A stretch of DNA of 64,000 bases from Paracentrotus lividus (GCA_940671915.1 CALNVZ010003433.1:50670900-50734899), one strand, 5' to 3'. Positions 31,701 to 42,329 are shown, counted from the first letter of the stretch. Made by a program: numbers and translations. The notes: generated from the letters alone by a model not told the origin.

Positions 31701-32436
31701 CTTACTTAAAAAGCACTCCATGGCTTGGCCCCCACTTATCTCAGTAAACTCCTGACCTTAAAATCATCCACCCAGTCCTACAGGCTCCATAGCTCCCATG
31801 ATACCATGCTACTGAGTATTCCACCTTGTAAAACAAAGGTTACTTGGGTGACCGTGCCTTTGTTTGCGTTGCACCGAAATTCTGGAATAGTCTCCCTGCC
31901 ACAATTAGACATGCATCATCAATCAGTGTATTCAAGAAAAACCTGAAAACCTAGTGTAAACCTTAAACCAGTGTAACAAACGATGCTATTAAGCATACAG
32001 CCGAACATGAGTTAGTTTACAACCCCTCTGTTGCAAGCTTAGTAGGCCGCTAGGGACGGGGACAACACAACAGGAAATGCGGTGTTGTGCTGTGTTGAAA
32101 AGCACATGGTTTTGAAACCCATGCGGGGATGGGTTTAAAGACTTGAGTATGAAATCATTGATATCTCGAAAGTAAAGCAAGCAATTAGCTTGCAAGTTTG
32201 AAGAGATACCAGACTGACCTATGTGTTTATAATTATGTTGGCAAAATGACCTAAATCGAATATATTGTGATTTAAATATTCAGTGTTGCTGCATCCCTTT
32301 AATAAAATGTATGTACATGTATGGGAGTTTGCTTTCAATTTTTATATACCTTTGAATTGTGTTATCTTTTATGTGATGATTATTGTTTGTTTCTTTGTTT
32401 TGTTTGACAGTAATGAGACCTATGGGGCCACTATGA
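25792..32436 (+). CDS. SNRPC: U1 small nuclear ribonucleoprotein C, five coding exons
   Basis: U1-C stabilises pairing of U1 snRNA with the 5' splice site in the spliceosomal E complex. Coding exons: 25792-25799, 28492-28534, 29193-29301, 30872-31120, 32411-32436. All junctions are GT-AG and the 435-nt frame is unbroken (144 aa). The N terminus [17 protein letters not shown] is nearly identical to human, with zinc ligands C6, C9, H24 and H30 of the matrin-type U1-C finger and the helix [17 protein letters not shown]. After TAAFQAGKI the protein is Gly/Pro-rich with GPPGPGG repeats and ends LMRPMGPL. The first exon contributes only 8 coding bases. Introns hold repeats, including a LINE and a long foldback element. 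Confidence 0.95.
26203..26258. repeat. Perfect 23-bp-arm hairpin in SNRPC intron 1
   Basis: Arms 26,203-26,225 and 26,236-26,258 are exact reverse complements (begin CATCTCGACTCGTGACATG), with a 10-base loop GATCTGTATT. The loop sequence recurs just after the right arm. Confidence 0.85.
26271..26727 (+). mobile_element. Interspersed element with a large central palindrome, copy A
   Basis: About 455 bp, found again in reverse orientation at 38,294-38,760. It contains a near-perfect palindrome of about 78 bp (26,445-26,522): GTAGATCTTGAG, TTACCAAAAA, then CCAAGGGAT and the reverse. The right half has a GC-rich block (GCGCAGCTGCACTCGCCTGC). No coding capacity. Family unknown; probably a non-autonomous DNA element. 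Confidence 0.7.
27560..28375 (+). mobile_element. LINE 3' fragment in SNRPC intron 1
   Basis: From about 28,090 the plus strand reads [20 protein letters not shown], then [18 protein letters not shown], a stop, then [20 protein letters not shown], then [16 protein letters not shown] and a stop. This is the typical C-terminal tail of a non-LTR reverse-transcriptase ORF2, with one internal stop and some changes. The 27,560-28,080 part has partial open frames but no clear match. Confidence 0.7.
28492..28534 (+). CDS. SNRPC: SNRPC coding exon 2
   Basis: 43 bp, acceptor TTATTATCCAG, donor GTAAGT. It encodes [14 protein letters not shown] with the two zinc-binding cysteines. Confidence 0.95.
29193..29301 (+). 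CDS. SNRPC: SNRPC coding exon 3
   Basis: 109 bp, acceptor CATGTTTTAG, donor GTAAGT. It encodes [18 protein letters not shown] and then [18 protein letters not shown]. It contains the two zinc-binding histidines and the helix that follows the finger. Confidence 0.95.
29423..30430. mobile_element. 1.0-kb foldback Tc1/mariner-like element
   Basis: Inverted arms of about 330 bp each, beginning CAGTGTGGTCCTAAAAAAAG, and a short spacer rich in CGACG/TCTCG. TA flanks both sides (29,421-29,422 and 30,431-30,432). No transposase. It lies in SNRPC intron 3 and would form a long RNA hairpin in the pre-mRNA. Confidence 0.85.
30872..31120 (+). CDS. SNRPC: SNRPC coding exon 4 (Gly/Pro-rich)
   Basis: 249 bp, acceptor TATCTTTCAG, donor GTGAGT. 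It encodes [18 protein letters not shown] followed by collagen-like GPPGPGG repeats and a Pro/Gly/Met-rich tail, the typical low-complexity U1-C C terminus. Confidence 0.95.
31690..31960 (+). mobile_element. LINE C-terminal fragment in SNRPC intron 4
   Basis: Plus-strand frames read [20 protein letters not shown], then DRAF-like, then [16 protein letters not shown]-like residues, then VFKKNLKT across two one-base shifts. This is the conserved tail of CR1/L2-type reverse-transcriptase ORFs. Only about 270 bp remain. Confidence 0.7.
32411..32436 (+). CDS. SNRPC: SNRPC coding exon 5 (terminal)
   Basis: 26 bp from acceptor TGTTTGACAG to TGA. It encodes LMRPMGPL. The phase (T from exon 4 plus TA) is consistent. 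Confidence 0.85.
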
Positions 32437-32670
32437 TGAGACTCTGACAAGCCTGTTCCCTGTATATACTCCAACAATTTAATATTATTGGGCAAGTCCA
32501 AAATATTCTGCATATAACTAATTTGCTCTCAATTCATTATCTTTTAATTTACATAAGGTCTGTCCATTCCTCATGAATCTGCTTTAGTTTGTTATTTCGT
32601 ACACATATCCACTCCTTGACTGACATCAAAACAAAGGCCACTAAAATCTAACTCAATTATTTGCCATTAA

Positions 32671-33163
32671 AGGGTAAGTTCACCCTGGAATTTTGTTGGT
32701 TTTGAAAATTGCAGAAAAATGAAAGAAAAATATGAGTGAAAGTTTGAAGAAAATTGAGCAAAAACTAGCAAAGATATAAATATTTAAAGTTTTGATTCTG
32801 TGACGTCACATGCGAGCAGCTGTCCCATGTGTTGTGTATGTAAATTCCGTAAATTTGTATTTTTTCATGGTTTGATAAAGGAATGGGTCAGTTTCATAGA
32901 GGCATGTATATGAACATAGTTTTGATGATACATCAACCGCACAGGTGAAATAATTAATATTCTTCTGAAAAAAATGACACTTTATGGAATTTCCATACAC
33001 AACACATTGGAGAGCAGCTCGCACGTGACATCACATAATCAAAACTTAAAATATTCATAACTTCATTATTTTTTCGTCGATTTTCTTCAAAGCTTCACTC
33101 TTATTTTTCTTTTATTTTTCTGCATTTTTCAAAACCAATAAAATTCCAGGGTGAACTTCCCCT
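32671..33163. mobile_element. TTAA-flanked foldback MITE (piggyBac-like), SNRPC 3' UTR
   Basis: Inverted arms begin AGGG(T/G)AAGTTCACCCTGGAA and are flanked by TTAA at 32,667-32,670 and 33,164-33,167. Arms are about 170-200 bp; total 493 bp. TTAA duplications are typical of piggyBac-derived MITEs. Confidence 0.75.
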
Positions 33164-33588
33164 TTAAAGTGGATAATATTTTGGACTTGTCCAATGAGGT
33201 TTTGTTATTTTTATTCTTCTTAATTTGTTGTATTATTAAGTTGAGGTTATAAATGTACATGTACCTGTTATTAATTTAATTTTTTTCCATGTATATATGT
33301 ATACCCCAAGAAATTTTTCTTGTCTTTTATACAATGAGGCATAGTCTATGCCTGCTTTGATTGTGTAGAATTGTCACATTTATCACAGTCCGTATATCAT
33401 GCACTGTGAACTAGTTAATACTTCGTGATTAATCAAACAAGACTTTTGACACTTAATTGGTGATAATAATGTCAAATGTTTGCTTTGCCAAAATATTAGA
33501 TAATTACGAGGAAGAACATTCAAGTTGTCAATGAAGTTTATGAATGTATTTTAATCTTACTATTTAAATATTTGATAAAAACATTTAA

Positions 33589-34201
33589 CGGAGGGCTCCG
33601 GGCTTAAATCAAAAAGTTTTGTAAAGTAAAGTAAAATTTAACAAGCACAACACAGAAAATTTCATCAAAATCGGATGAAAAATTACAAAGTTATGCATTT
33701 TTTAGGTATTGATTTTTTTTTCGTAAAACAGTTCTTGGCAGGTTTCAGGAACAGGTCTCATGAATATTTGAATATTCAAATGAGCAAACTGATGATGTCA
33801 CAGTCCCCCTACTTCTTGTATATTTTATTATATGAAATCCTATTTATCTCATTTTTTCATACATTGCGTATAGGACCTTACAGAAAATCTATCACTCATA
33901 CTGAAATAAGTAAAAGCACTTGTGACCTTAAACATTCCACAAGGAGTAATTCCTGTTTTTATGTCCTTGGGGCAGAAAATCTTGATAATTGGTATTTCAT
34001 ACAATAAAATACAAAGAAAGTAGGGGGACTATGACATCATCAGGTTGCCAATTTGAGAACTGTTTCCTTGAAAAATTCAAAACCTAAGAAAATTCATAAC
34101 TTTGCTATTTCTTATCCGTTTTTGATGAAATTTTCAGTGTTGTGCTTTTTAGATTTTACTTTATTTTTGTAATAATGCAAACTCCAGCCCGGAGGAGTTC
34201 T
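33589..34201. mobile_element. TTAA-flanked foldback MITE, second family
   Basis: 613 bp with long imperfect inverted arms. GATGATGTCACAGTCCCCCT (about 33,791) pairs with AGGGGGACTATGACATCATC (about 34,022). Termini are CGGAGGGCTCCGGGC and GCCCGGAGGAG, flanked by TTAA at 33,585-33,588 and 34,202-34,205. Confidence 0.7.
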
Positions 34202-35240
34202 TTAAGAAGATATTTGCATACACATTAATTATTGCTTTCGTCTCCAAATGATCTTTATTTTGCCAGTTTCTCCTGGTAACCGACTAGCTTTTGAGTTGTG
34301 AATATTGAAATGTCTGATTCAATAAATGATATTCTATCTAGATCGCAGAGTAACATTGATAACATGATAGTAATAATTGTTGTACAGGCATTGATTTAAT
34401 ATTTCTGTTAACATAATCATGGGACAAGAACGGGCAAAACATTATTATAAAGAAAACATTTGCTTTCATGTGTAGTGTGCACAAACTACTGTATTCTATA
34501 TGTACCAGTTCAAAAATATAACCTGTTGTGTTTACTGGATACAAAACACTTGGTCCATAGGTCATGATTATGAAATATTGTAGGGGCGGGGGTGGAAGTA
34601 TCTGATTGTTTATTTCACTGGTATGCTCTTTAACTGATTTTAAAAAGTGAAATTTTATTTGCTTCAGTTGAACCATGTATTTGTTTAACATGTAATGTTA
34701 AATTTGATCATGTGACTGTTTTGTAGACTATGTTTAATAAAGATAAGAAATTTTCTAAGTATCTATTGGTGTTTTTAGTCATTTTATTTTAGTACAATTG
34801 AATTTCAGTTTTACAGTCCAATCCTATTATAACGAGGTGCAAGTAACTGAGCTGATAAGTCTCTTTATAAAAAAAACACATACCGTTTTGCATTGGGATG
34901 AAGTTAAATGACTTGCTATATGATAAAATCTTCTTGTATGTGTGTTCTTTATAAATGGGAGTGGATTGTAGAAACTTTTCAATGCTTGTCTGTTGTGTTA
35001 AAGGTCGCATAAGCATTTCATGTATACATGGATATATTTATTCAGTTTGTGAGGAGAAAGGGGATTCAGAAAAAAAAAACAAAAAAAAAACAGGAAGATA
35101 TGTTGGGACCACAAAAATAATTTGACTTAAAAATATGAAATTTGACTGAGAAAATGTAAGGTTTAAACTTTTAATATAGCTTGGTGGATAAAAAATTCTC
35201 TCATTGGTATTATTGCTTTTATTCACTTTACTGCACTCTC

Positions 35241-35453
35241 TTCAAGGAAAAGCTCACCCTGAAAATTCAATTTATTTAGGGTCTTGAATAAATAGATTTA
35301 TTATGGAATTTACATTACACAACGTATGGAAGCATGCAACTTCCCGAAATCAAAAGTCTAAACATTTGCCATTTTATTCAAACCCTCGCTCCAATTTTTT
35401 TCTGCTTTTTTTTTTTTTTTTACTCGATTTAATTCAAGGGTGAACTTCCTTTG
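35241..35453. mobile_element. Eroded relative of the AGTTCACCCTGGAA MITE
   Basis: Ends AAAGCTCACCCTGAAAATTC and GGGTGAACTTCCTTTG match the 32,671-33,163 family, but the interior is shorter and diverged. Confidence 0.55.
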
Positions 35454-35698
35454 TAAATATTTTTTTTTCATGTAAATTCTTTCTCACACAAATTTCCACT
35501 CCCTTTAACTCTTGTTTCAATATCTTCTATTATTATTTCGTGCTATTTACTAGTGTAAGTTCAAGAATTCAAAATGGGACAAATGTTAATCAAGTTGTAT
35601 ATCTTTAATGATATAAATATAACGGATCTAAATAAGTACTGCATAAAATTATAATTACTATTGCTTTTTTACGCCAGAAGTGGCTTTACAACTGCATA

Positions 35699-35955
35699 AT
35701 ATATATTGTGACGAGGTTTACGGTTCAGCATGTGGTTAGTCCTGAAAAGGACTGCTTGAGAGAGTAGAAGAGGAAAATGAGAGTAACAGAAAGTAGAAAA
35801 TTGATCGGCAAGATAGAGAATAGAATTAGAGGTATTCTTTTCTCGATTTAGTCCTGAAAAGGACTGTGAACCAGATGAGATGCCAGGAAGGCTTGTAGTA
35901 GTAGAGAGTGCTTGACGTTTTGGACAGGTTGATTGTCCGTCTTCAGGAGTGCATA
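35699..35955. repeat. Dispersed repeat with two histone-like stem-loops, copy 1
   Basis: Shared with 47,985-48,268. On the minus strand it carries two copies of AGTCCTTTTCAGGACT (35,738-35,753 and 35,850-35,865): a 6-bp stem with UUUC loop, the same geometry and loop as the histone mRNA 3' hairpin. It also contains GAAGACGGACAATCAACC and CGTCAAGCACTCTC. No coding capacity. Confidence 0.7.
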
Positions 35956-36654
35956 ATATATATATTAAAAACAAAACCAAACTTTATCTTGATACTGCAA
36001 TGTCACTAAGGTAATATTTGTTTTATAATCATGTATTACAATCTCTTTTGTCAAGAAATTATTTTCCTCTTGTCTTCCCTCATTTCATATTACAGCCACT
36101 CCAATTACAACGTGGTCCTTTTCAAATAAGTCAGTAACCTTGTTACACTGAAGAATCTGAACACACAGGTTTGTTTATGACTGTTTGAAATTGAGAGTCC
36201 AGAAGAATTGCCTAATAATGAAATTCCATTCTTGTTAAAAGGAGAATGGACTTTGATTCAATTCATGAAGACAGTACAATTAAAGCCCAGCCAGGCAATA
36301 GCCAAAGCCTCAATTATTCACTGTCTTCCATAGAGTGCCGTGGTTAATGACAAACAATTTAAACTAGAAACCCTGCACAAAAAACTGTCAGCTTTTTAAC
36401 AGCTGCTCTACGGAAAACAGTGGACAAAGATAGGACATGTTGAAATGTCTTTCTATCATGAATTTAGACCATTATTGCATCTATAGCATAAACATGGATA
36501 ACATAATATTGGATCTAGGGTTTTATATAAGTTCAACATTAACGAAATCGAAAATGCATTTAAGTCGACAATTGCATAGTTAGTTGAAGGTCATCTCCAC
36601 TTTGTTCTATTGTTTTTAACCCTGCAAAAGACAAATCTATTTCTTCTGTCCCAA

Positions 36655-37690
36655 CAGATTTGACTGAGGCAAGGTTGACTGTAGGTCATCATCAGGGTGC
36701 GGATCGGTCAGGTCTCCGACCGGCCGTGGCATCATGCACAAGTTCCTTCCATTTGACACGATCTCGGGCGGCTGCTATAGCCCTGGTTAATGTCATATTC
36801 GTGAGGGTGACTATACCGTCTGTCACTCTTGTTTTTTGCCGTCCTCTCTTCGTTACCAAACCCATTCCTGACATCAAGTCGTACTCGGTCTTGCAGCTCG
36901 CACAACATGTCCGAAGTAGCGAAGCTTAAGTTGGTCAATGTGTTCCAACAATCTCCAGTTGTTACCTATCCTGTTGAGCACATATTCATTAGTTTTCCTC
37001 TCTGTCCAGCTGATCCGAAGCAAACGCCTGTATGCCATAGTTCAAAGGCTTCGACCCTCTTTCTATCCGACTTCTTCATCGCCCAGGACTCACAACCGTA
37101 TGTAGCAATGGGGAACACTAGTGATCTCAACAGTCGGATCTTTGTAGTCCTGTTGATTGACTTGTTTTTCCATATTGTAGATAGCGATACAGTTGCATTC
37201 CTTGCGATGCAAGTCTCCGCTTGAGTTCTGGGCTGTCGTCACACTGGTCTGTGACCATTGTCCCGAGGTAGCTGAAGTGGTGAACAACTTCAATAACTTC
37301 TCCATTAACCTGTATATTGCTGTCATTGTTAATTTCACCTCTACCTTCACAAGGTTCCTCTCCCACATCATGACTTTAGTTTTTGATACATCAGAAAGAG
37401 TCCTGCAGATTCACTGGTATCTGGAACTCTGGTAAGGAGATCTTGCATTTCTTCAAAAGATCCAGCAAGCAGGGCGACATCGTCAGCATATCTCAAATTT
37501 GTATATATCTTTCCTCCAATAGCCACAGTCCCAGTAAGTTGTCAGAGCTTCCCGCATTATTAGTTCTGAGTATATATTAAACAGAGGTGGTGAAAGGATA
37601 CACCCTTGTCTCACTCCTTTGCCAATTTCGAACCACTCTGTCATACCATAGCCAGTTCTGACAGCTGCCAGCTGATCGTAGGTACACACA
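36655..37690 (-). mobile_element. LINE (non-LTR retrotransposon) ORF2 fragment
   Basis: Read on the minus strand, fragments in changing frames give GKGVRQGCILSPPLFNIYSE (RT), LRYADDVALLAGSFEEMQD (YADD catalytic motif), NGEVIEVVHHFSYLG, TTKIRLLRSLVFPIATYGCE and a C-terminal RGRQKTRVTDG tail with RDRVKWKELVHDA. About 1 kb of the 3' half of ORF2 remains, with several frameshifts. It is a decayed copy. Confidence 0.85.
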
Positions 37691-37875
37691 CAAAATACTT
37701 GCTATCTCTGTCTTGATGTTCATGGAAAAAGAGCTTAATTTTCTGTAGGTGTATACATGTAGATTTCAATTGTCATTATAGGTTTCTGGACAAACTTGTT
37801 CAAGGCTTGTCTAAATAGTAAGACCTCAGTGGAAAAACTTGACCTTGATACCCAGATCATGTTAATAACATTTTA

Positions 37876-38265
37876 GACAAACAGTCAACTCATATTATAA
37901 CGATGTGTTTGAGGACAAGCCATTAATATAATGAAGTCTTATCATACAGAACATAAAGGCACATAAACACATGCACACATTTGAATTTGGTGATGAGAGA
38001 ATCACCTTGCTATAATGAAATCTTGTTATATCCGTACTCATTATAACAAGAGTCGACTTTACAGTAAAATCTTGATAAACATGTAATGTGTTCCGATATA
38101 AAAAAAGACCTGATACAACAAACTATTTCTCCAGTCAAAATGACATCAATTTTGTTTTGTATTGTTAATTTACTAATGATATAACAAAATATTGATATAA
38201 TGAGCAAAATTTTCTTATCTTATGGACCTCGTTATAAGAATTTCCACTATAGAGTCAACGTTGCC
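37876..38265. repeat. Two adjacent TTATAACGAG-type MITE copies
   Basis: The first (about 37,876-38,062) matches the repeat at 13,945-14,135, with AATGAAATCTTGTTATATCC shared almost exactly. The second (about 38,063-38,265) starts ACAGTAAAATCTTGATAAAC and ends GGACCTCGTTATAAG. Confidence 0.5.
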
Positions 38266-38293
38266 TAAGTCGACCTTTCATAAAATGGGATAT

Positions 38294-38760
38294 TATAGCA
38301 TTAACACACGCCCGAGCGTGCGTTAGCGGTGAATGCAGTGCACCACGAGATAGCTTTATGGGGGTCGCGCTGCAACGAGCCGCAGGCGAGTACGTGCAGC
38401 GGCGCCCCATCTGAAGCATCGAGCGATCACTGCATTTACGTTTAATCGCACAATACAGGGAAGTGTGTTAACGCTTATATAAAATTGCGACATTTTGCTA
38501 GCTCTAGTAGATCTTGAGTTACTTACCAAAAAAATTCCAAGGGATTATCCCTTGGAATTTTTGGTAAGTAGCTCAAGATCTACATCATGATCGTCATCCA
38601 AGAAGCTAGGCACAAGACTCGGAAAAGACCCGGATGTATGTGTTATCACTTTTTTTGCGCCGCAAAATGCACGCTGGTGCTTTGCATAAAAAATACAGTA
38701 TCACACGTGACGCGTTTTGACCAACCACGATGCGTAAAATCACAGAGCTATTTTATAAAT
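38294..38760 (-). mobile_element. Interspersed element with a large central palindrome, copy B
   Basis: Reverse-orientation copy of 26,271-26,727, about 90% identical by eye, including the CCAAGGGAT palindrome at about 38,506-38,584. With copy A it brackets SNRPC. Confidence 0.75.
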
Positions 38761-38806
38761 AGTATTACCCAAGGTGTTTTCAAGTACCGGTAAATTTCTC
38801 CCTATA

Positions 38807-39857
38807 CAGGGTGTTTCCGAAAAAAGGAAACCCAACTTTGATCAACAATAATGTCAAAAATATTCCAATGATGATTATGAAATTTATATCACTGTAAAGT
38901 GCAACTCATTGCCATTCTAATGATACCTCGCTCACCTCACCAATGTCACGCATCACTAAACCCCATTGTTTTGAAAAGGTCTTGTAAAATTGTGCGTGGT
39001 TCACTTTCATGCACCTTGAGAAGGTTTGTGTGAATGTGCCTGGAAAGGAAACCCAACTTTGAACATCAATAACTTCAAGAATATTTCAGTGGTGATTAAG
39101 AATTTAATATCACTGGAAAGTACAACTCATTACCATTCTAATGATACCTCTCTTAGCTCACCAATATCATGCATCACTGAACCCCATTGTTTTGAAAATT
39201 GTCTCGCAAAATTGTGATAGGTTCTCTTTCATGCTCCTTGAGATGAGTTGCTTCAAAGATTCCTAACAAATCTAAGTAAAGCATTCCAGTGACTTAAAAT
39301 GAATGAGTTTGATAAATGGGTTGGAAATTTCTACTGATTTAGTCCTTTAATCTTACCATCCAGGTAATTTCAACATGTTACTGGTCACGACAACCCAGAG
39401 AACCTTCAGTTCCCCATGGATAATGTAAGAAGCATGACAGTGCATCAATCACAATTTTGCAAGATATTTTCAGAACAATGGGGTTCAGTGATGCGTGCAT
39501 TCGTGAGCTGAAAGAGATATCAATACAATGATAATGAGTGGCACTTTCCAGTGATATAAACGTCATAATCACTACTGTCATGTTTTTAAAATGATTGATG
39601 ATGAAAGTTGGGTTCCCTTTTTAGGAACATTGCAGCAACCCACCTCAATGAGCGTGAAAGTGAACCACTCACAATTTTGCAAGACATTTTCAAAACAATG
39701 AGGTTCAGTGATGCTTGACATTGGTGAGCTGAGCAGGGTATCATTAAAATGGTAATGAGTTACACTTTCCAGTGATATAAATTTTATAATCACCATGGTA
39801 ATATTTTTAAAATTATTGATGATCAAACTTGGGTTTCCTTTTTTCTGGGTCACCCTG
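38807..39857. mobile_element. TA-flanked foldback element 1 of 3
   Basis: Ends CAGGGTG(T)TTCCGAAAAAAGG and CCTTTTTTCTGGGTCACCCTG, flanked by TA. The interior is compound: the left half holds two direct copies of an AACCCAACTTTGA-headed module (38,829 and 39,048) and the right half two inverted ones (ending near 39,615 and 39,838), so it folds as a nested hairpin. No intact transposase. Confidence 0.8.
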
Positions 39858-39859
39858 TA

Positions 39860-40927
39860 CAGTGCGTCCCAGAAAAAAGTATACCCAACTTTGAGGGCCT
39901 CGTATAAGGAATTCATAAATCATGTGACCATATATTACATCTCATGTTAAAGGGTAACTCATATTCTATTCAATGATATAAAATATATATCTGTGCTGTC
40001 ACGAATGACCGAGTATTCATACTTTTAAAAAAATCCGTCGAAAGTGCTTTGTACCAAGTTTGGGTTACTTTGGGTTTAGCTAATTTCAACTTACCAACTT
40101 CTTTAACGTGCCCACCTTCCCTCTCAATGCATAAATCGCAGCGTCGTTGCATGTCTTGGACAGCTCGTTATTGTAATTGAGCGCAATTATGCGATTACCA
40201 ATCACCTCCCGAAGTCGATCTCGAACTGCTACACTCCGGTGTGCAGGGGCACTATCCTCCGTGTTGCATGGTATCTGCTGACTACAAAAACCTTCTGCTC
40301 TGTTGTTAGCTGCACCATTTTGGTTGCATGAGGTATCCCGACACATGAAATCAATGTATTACTTACTTCTAAGGCACATGAAATTCAAGGAAGGACACAA
40401 TGGAAGATCATCCAAGTGTTCATACATACCAAGGCAATTGAAAGAGGACTTCATCAAGATAGCATCCCAAGCAACGCTTTATCCCTTGGGAATTACTCAG
40501 GAAGGCTTTCCTCAAACAATGAATGATGATCAGGGAGCCAGGATTTCACTGACAATATACCATGAATATGATTAACATTTTTGGTCAATTTTCTTGAGTT
40601 ACATTTCGCATATATGTTTTCATAAGTAATGCAAACATTTTTTTTAACTTTCATCCACTTTGCATCATTTTCAGGCTAAAACAAAAAAAAATGAGGATTA
40701 TTGAAATGAAAAGTTTACTTCCGAAAAACTTGGTACAAAGCACTTTCAACGGATTTTTTTCAAAGTTCAAGTACTCAGTCATTCGTGACAGCATTGAAAT
40801 AAGTTTGGTATCATCGAACAGAACATGAGTTTCTCTTTAACATATAATGAAAAATAAGGTCACATGATTTATGAATTTCTAATACGAGACCCTCAAAGTT
40901 GGGTATACTTTTTTCTGGGACGCACTG
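39860..40927. mobile_element. TA-flanked foldback element 2 of 3 with transposase remnant
   Basis: Inverted arms of about 200 bp start CAGTGCGTCCCAGAAAAAAG. It shares TA 39,858-39,859 with element 1 and TA 40,928-40,929 with element 3. The centre carries a minus-strand transposase remnant. Confidence 0.85.
40030..40346 (-). pseudogene. Tc1/mariner-like transposase fragment
   Basis: The minus strand reads TEDSAPAHRSVAVRDRLREV then IGNRIIALNYNNELSKTCND and, in another frame, MQRRCDLCIEREGGHVKEVG. These resemble the D-x-APAH block and the C-terminal CIE-GGH block of mariner-type DDE transposases. The stretch normally between them (PPRSPDLTPxDFFLWG) is missing and a frameshift is present. Confidence 0.65.
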
Positions 40928-40929
40928 TA

Positions 40930-41419
40930 CAGTGCGTATCAATAAAAACGGGACAGTTTTGAAAAGTCTCTCAAAATTTTGTTTCAAATCATGAAGTCTA
41001 TTTTTATGTTAATAGATGCTCTGAAGTCTTATCTTTCAAATGTAATTTAAAAATATAAGTTTCGTTCATGCTTGAGTACACACAGAACATTTTTATCGGG
41101 GGCTCAAAAAAAGGCTTGCGCACAAAATGGAAAAACGAGAAATAAGATCATCAGACTTCTTGCTAATCAGCAGTCTTCTTCTAAACTTTTTCTTTTTCTT
41201 TGCCAATATTTTCGAATTATGATTTGAAATTCATTTACAAAGCTTTTTATTGACTGTTATTGTTTTTGTTTTTGTTTTTGTTTTTTTTTTGTCATTTTAA
41301 TATGTAATATTTTTGCAATAAATTTTCCTTCAAACTTAAATGCCCTTTTTCGTCAAACCAAGGAAGGGGATGTCGATGCTTGTTTAATTGATTGATTGAT
41401 TGATTGATTGTTTGATTGG

Positions 41420-41461
<42 letters not shown>

Positions 41462-42328
41462 TATTGATTGCTTTGTTTGTTTTGTTCATATTTGAACGAA
41501 CACGGAAAGTTTTTGTCTAAGGTTAAAAAAGGGGGGTATTATTTATTTTAAATCGGGTGCTACATTCGGATTGATTGTTACTTTACACTGATAAATGATT
41601 ATGTTAGTCTAATGAGGTGATTTTCCTATGACTCTTCCAACGATTTAATCAATCATTTGAACAATCCATAAAAAAAGTAATTGATCAATCAATCAATCAT
41701 TTAAAGAAACAATGAATTAATCAAACGATCAATCATTCAAAATGGTCAATCTATCAATCCTTCATTCAATCAATCAATCGATCAATTAATAAATCAATCC
41801 ATCAATCAAACAATCAATCAATCAAATAAACAAAGCAGTCAATCAATCAAATAATCTTCCAACCAACCAAATCCCCTTTCTTGGGTTGATAACATTTCTT
41901 ATTTATTTTTCTTAGTTTGAGGGAATATTCAGTGCTAAAAGATTACATGTTACGTGAAAAAAAAGAACAACAACAAAGCAAAACAAAAAGCAATTCAAGT
42001 AAATAAATAGCTTTGTAAATGTATTTTGAAAGCATATTTCGAAAACCAATGGCAAAGATAATGAACAGGTTAAAAGTAAGTCTGCTGGTAAGCAAGAAGT
42101 CTGATGATCGTATTTCTAATTTTTTCTATTTTGTGCGCAAGCCTTTTTTTGAGCCCCCGACAAAAACGTTCTGTGTGCGCTCAAGCTTGAACAAAACTTA
42201 TTGTTTCAAATTGCATTTGAAAGATAAGACTTCAGAGCATCTATAAACATCAAAATATAGACATCATAATTTGAAATGAAATTTTGGCAGACTTTTCAAA
42301 TCTGTCCCGTTTTTATTGATACACCCTA
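40930..42328. mobile_element. TA-flanked foldback element 3 of 3
   Basis: Ends CAGTGCGTATCAATAAAAAC and GTTTTTATTGATACACCCTA, arms about 250 bp, flanked by TA (42,329-42,330 on the right). The interior contains (TTGA)n at about 41,384-41,480 and a degenerate (ATCA)n at about 41,675-41,850, which are themselves complementary and extend the fold. Confidence 0.8.
41384..41480. repeat. (TTGA)n microsatellite
   Basis: Over 20 near-perfect GATT/TTGA tetranucleotides inside foldback element 3. The complementary ATCA-rich tract lies at 41,675-41,850. Confidence 0.9.
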
Positions 42329-42329
42329 T

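Larger units (their letters stand above)
32437..34741 (+). terminator. Probable SNRPC 3' UTR and poly(A) signal
   Basis: A clean AATAAA at 34,736-34,741 is followed by a GT/T-rich stretch (TTGGTGTTTTT), which fits a cleavage signal. The UTR would then be about 2.3 kb and would contain two TTAA-flanked foldback MITEs. An earlier AATAAA at about 34,319 is an alternative. Confidence 0.4.

Noticed and set aside
36655-37690. Host reverse-transcriptase-like gene
   Set aside because: Motifs lie in changing frames with stops; a decayed LINE explains them.
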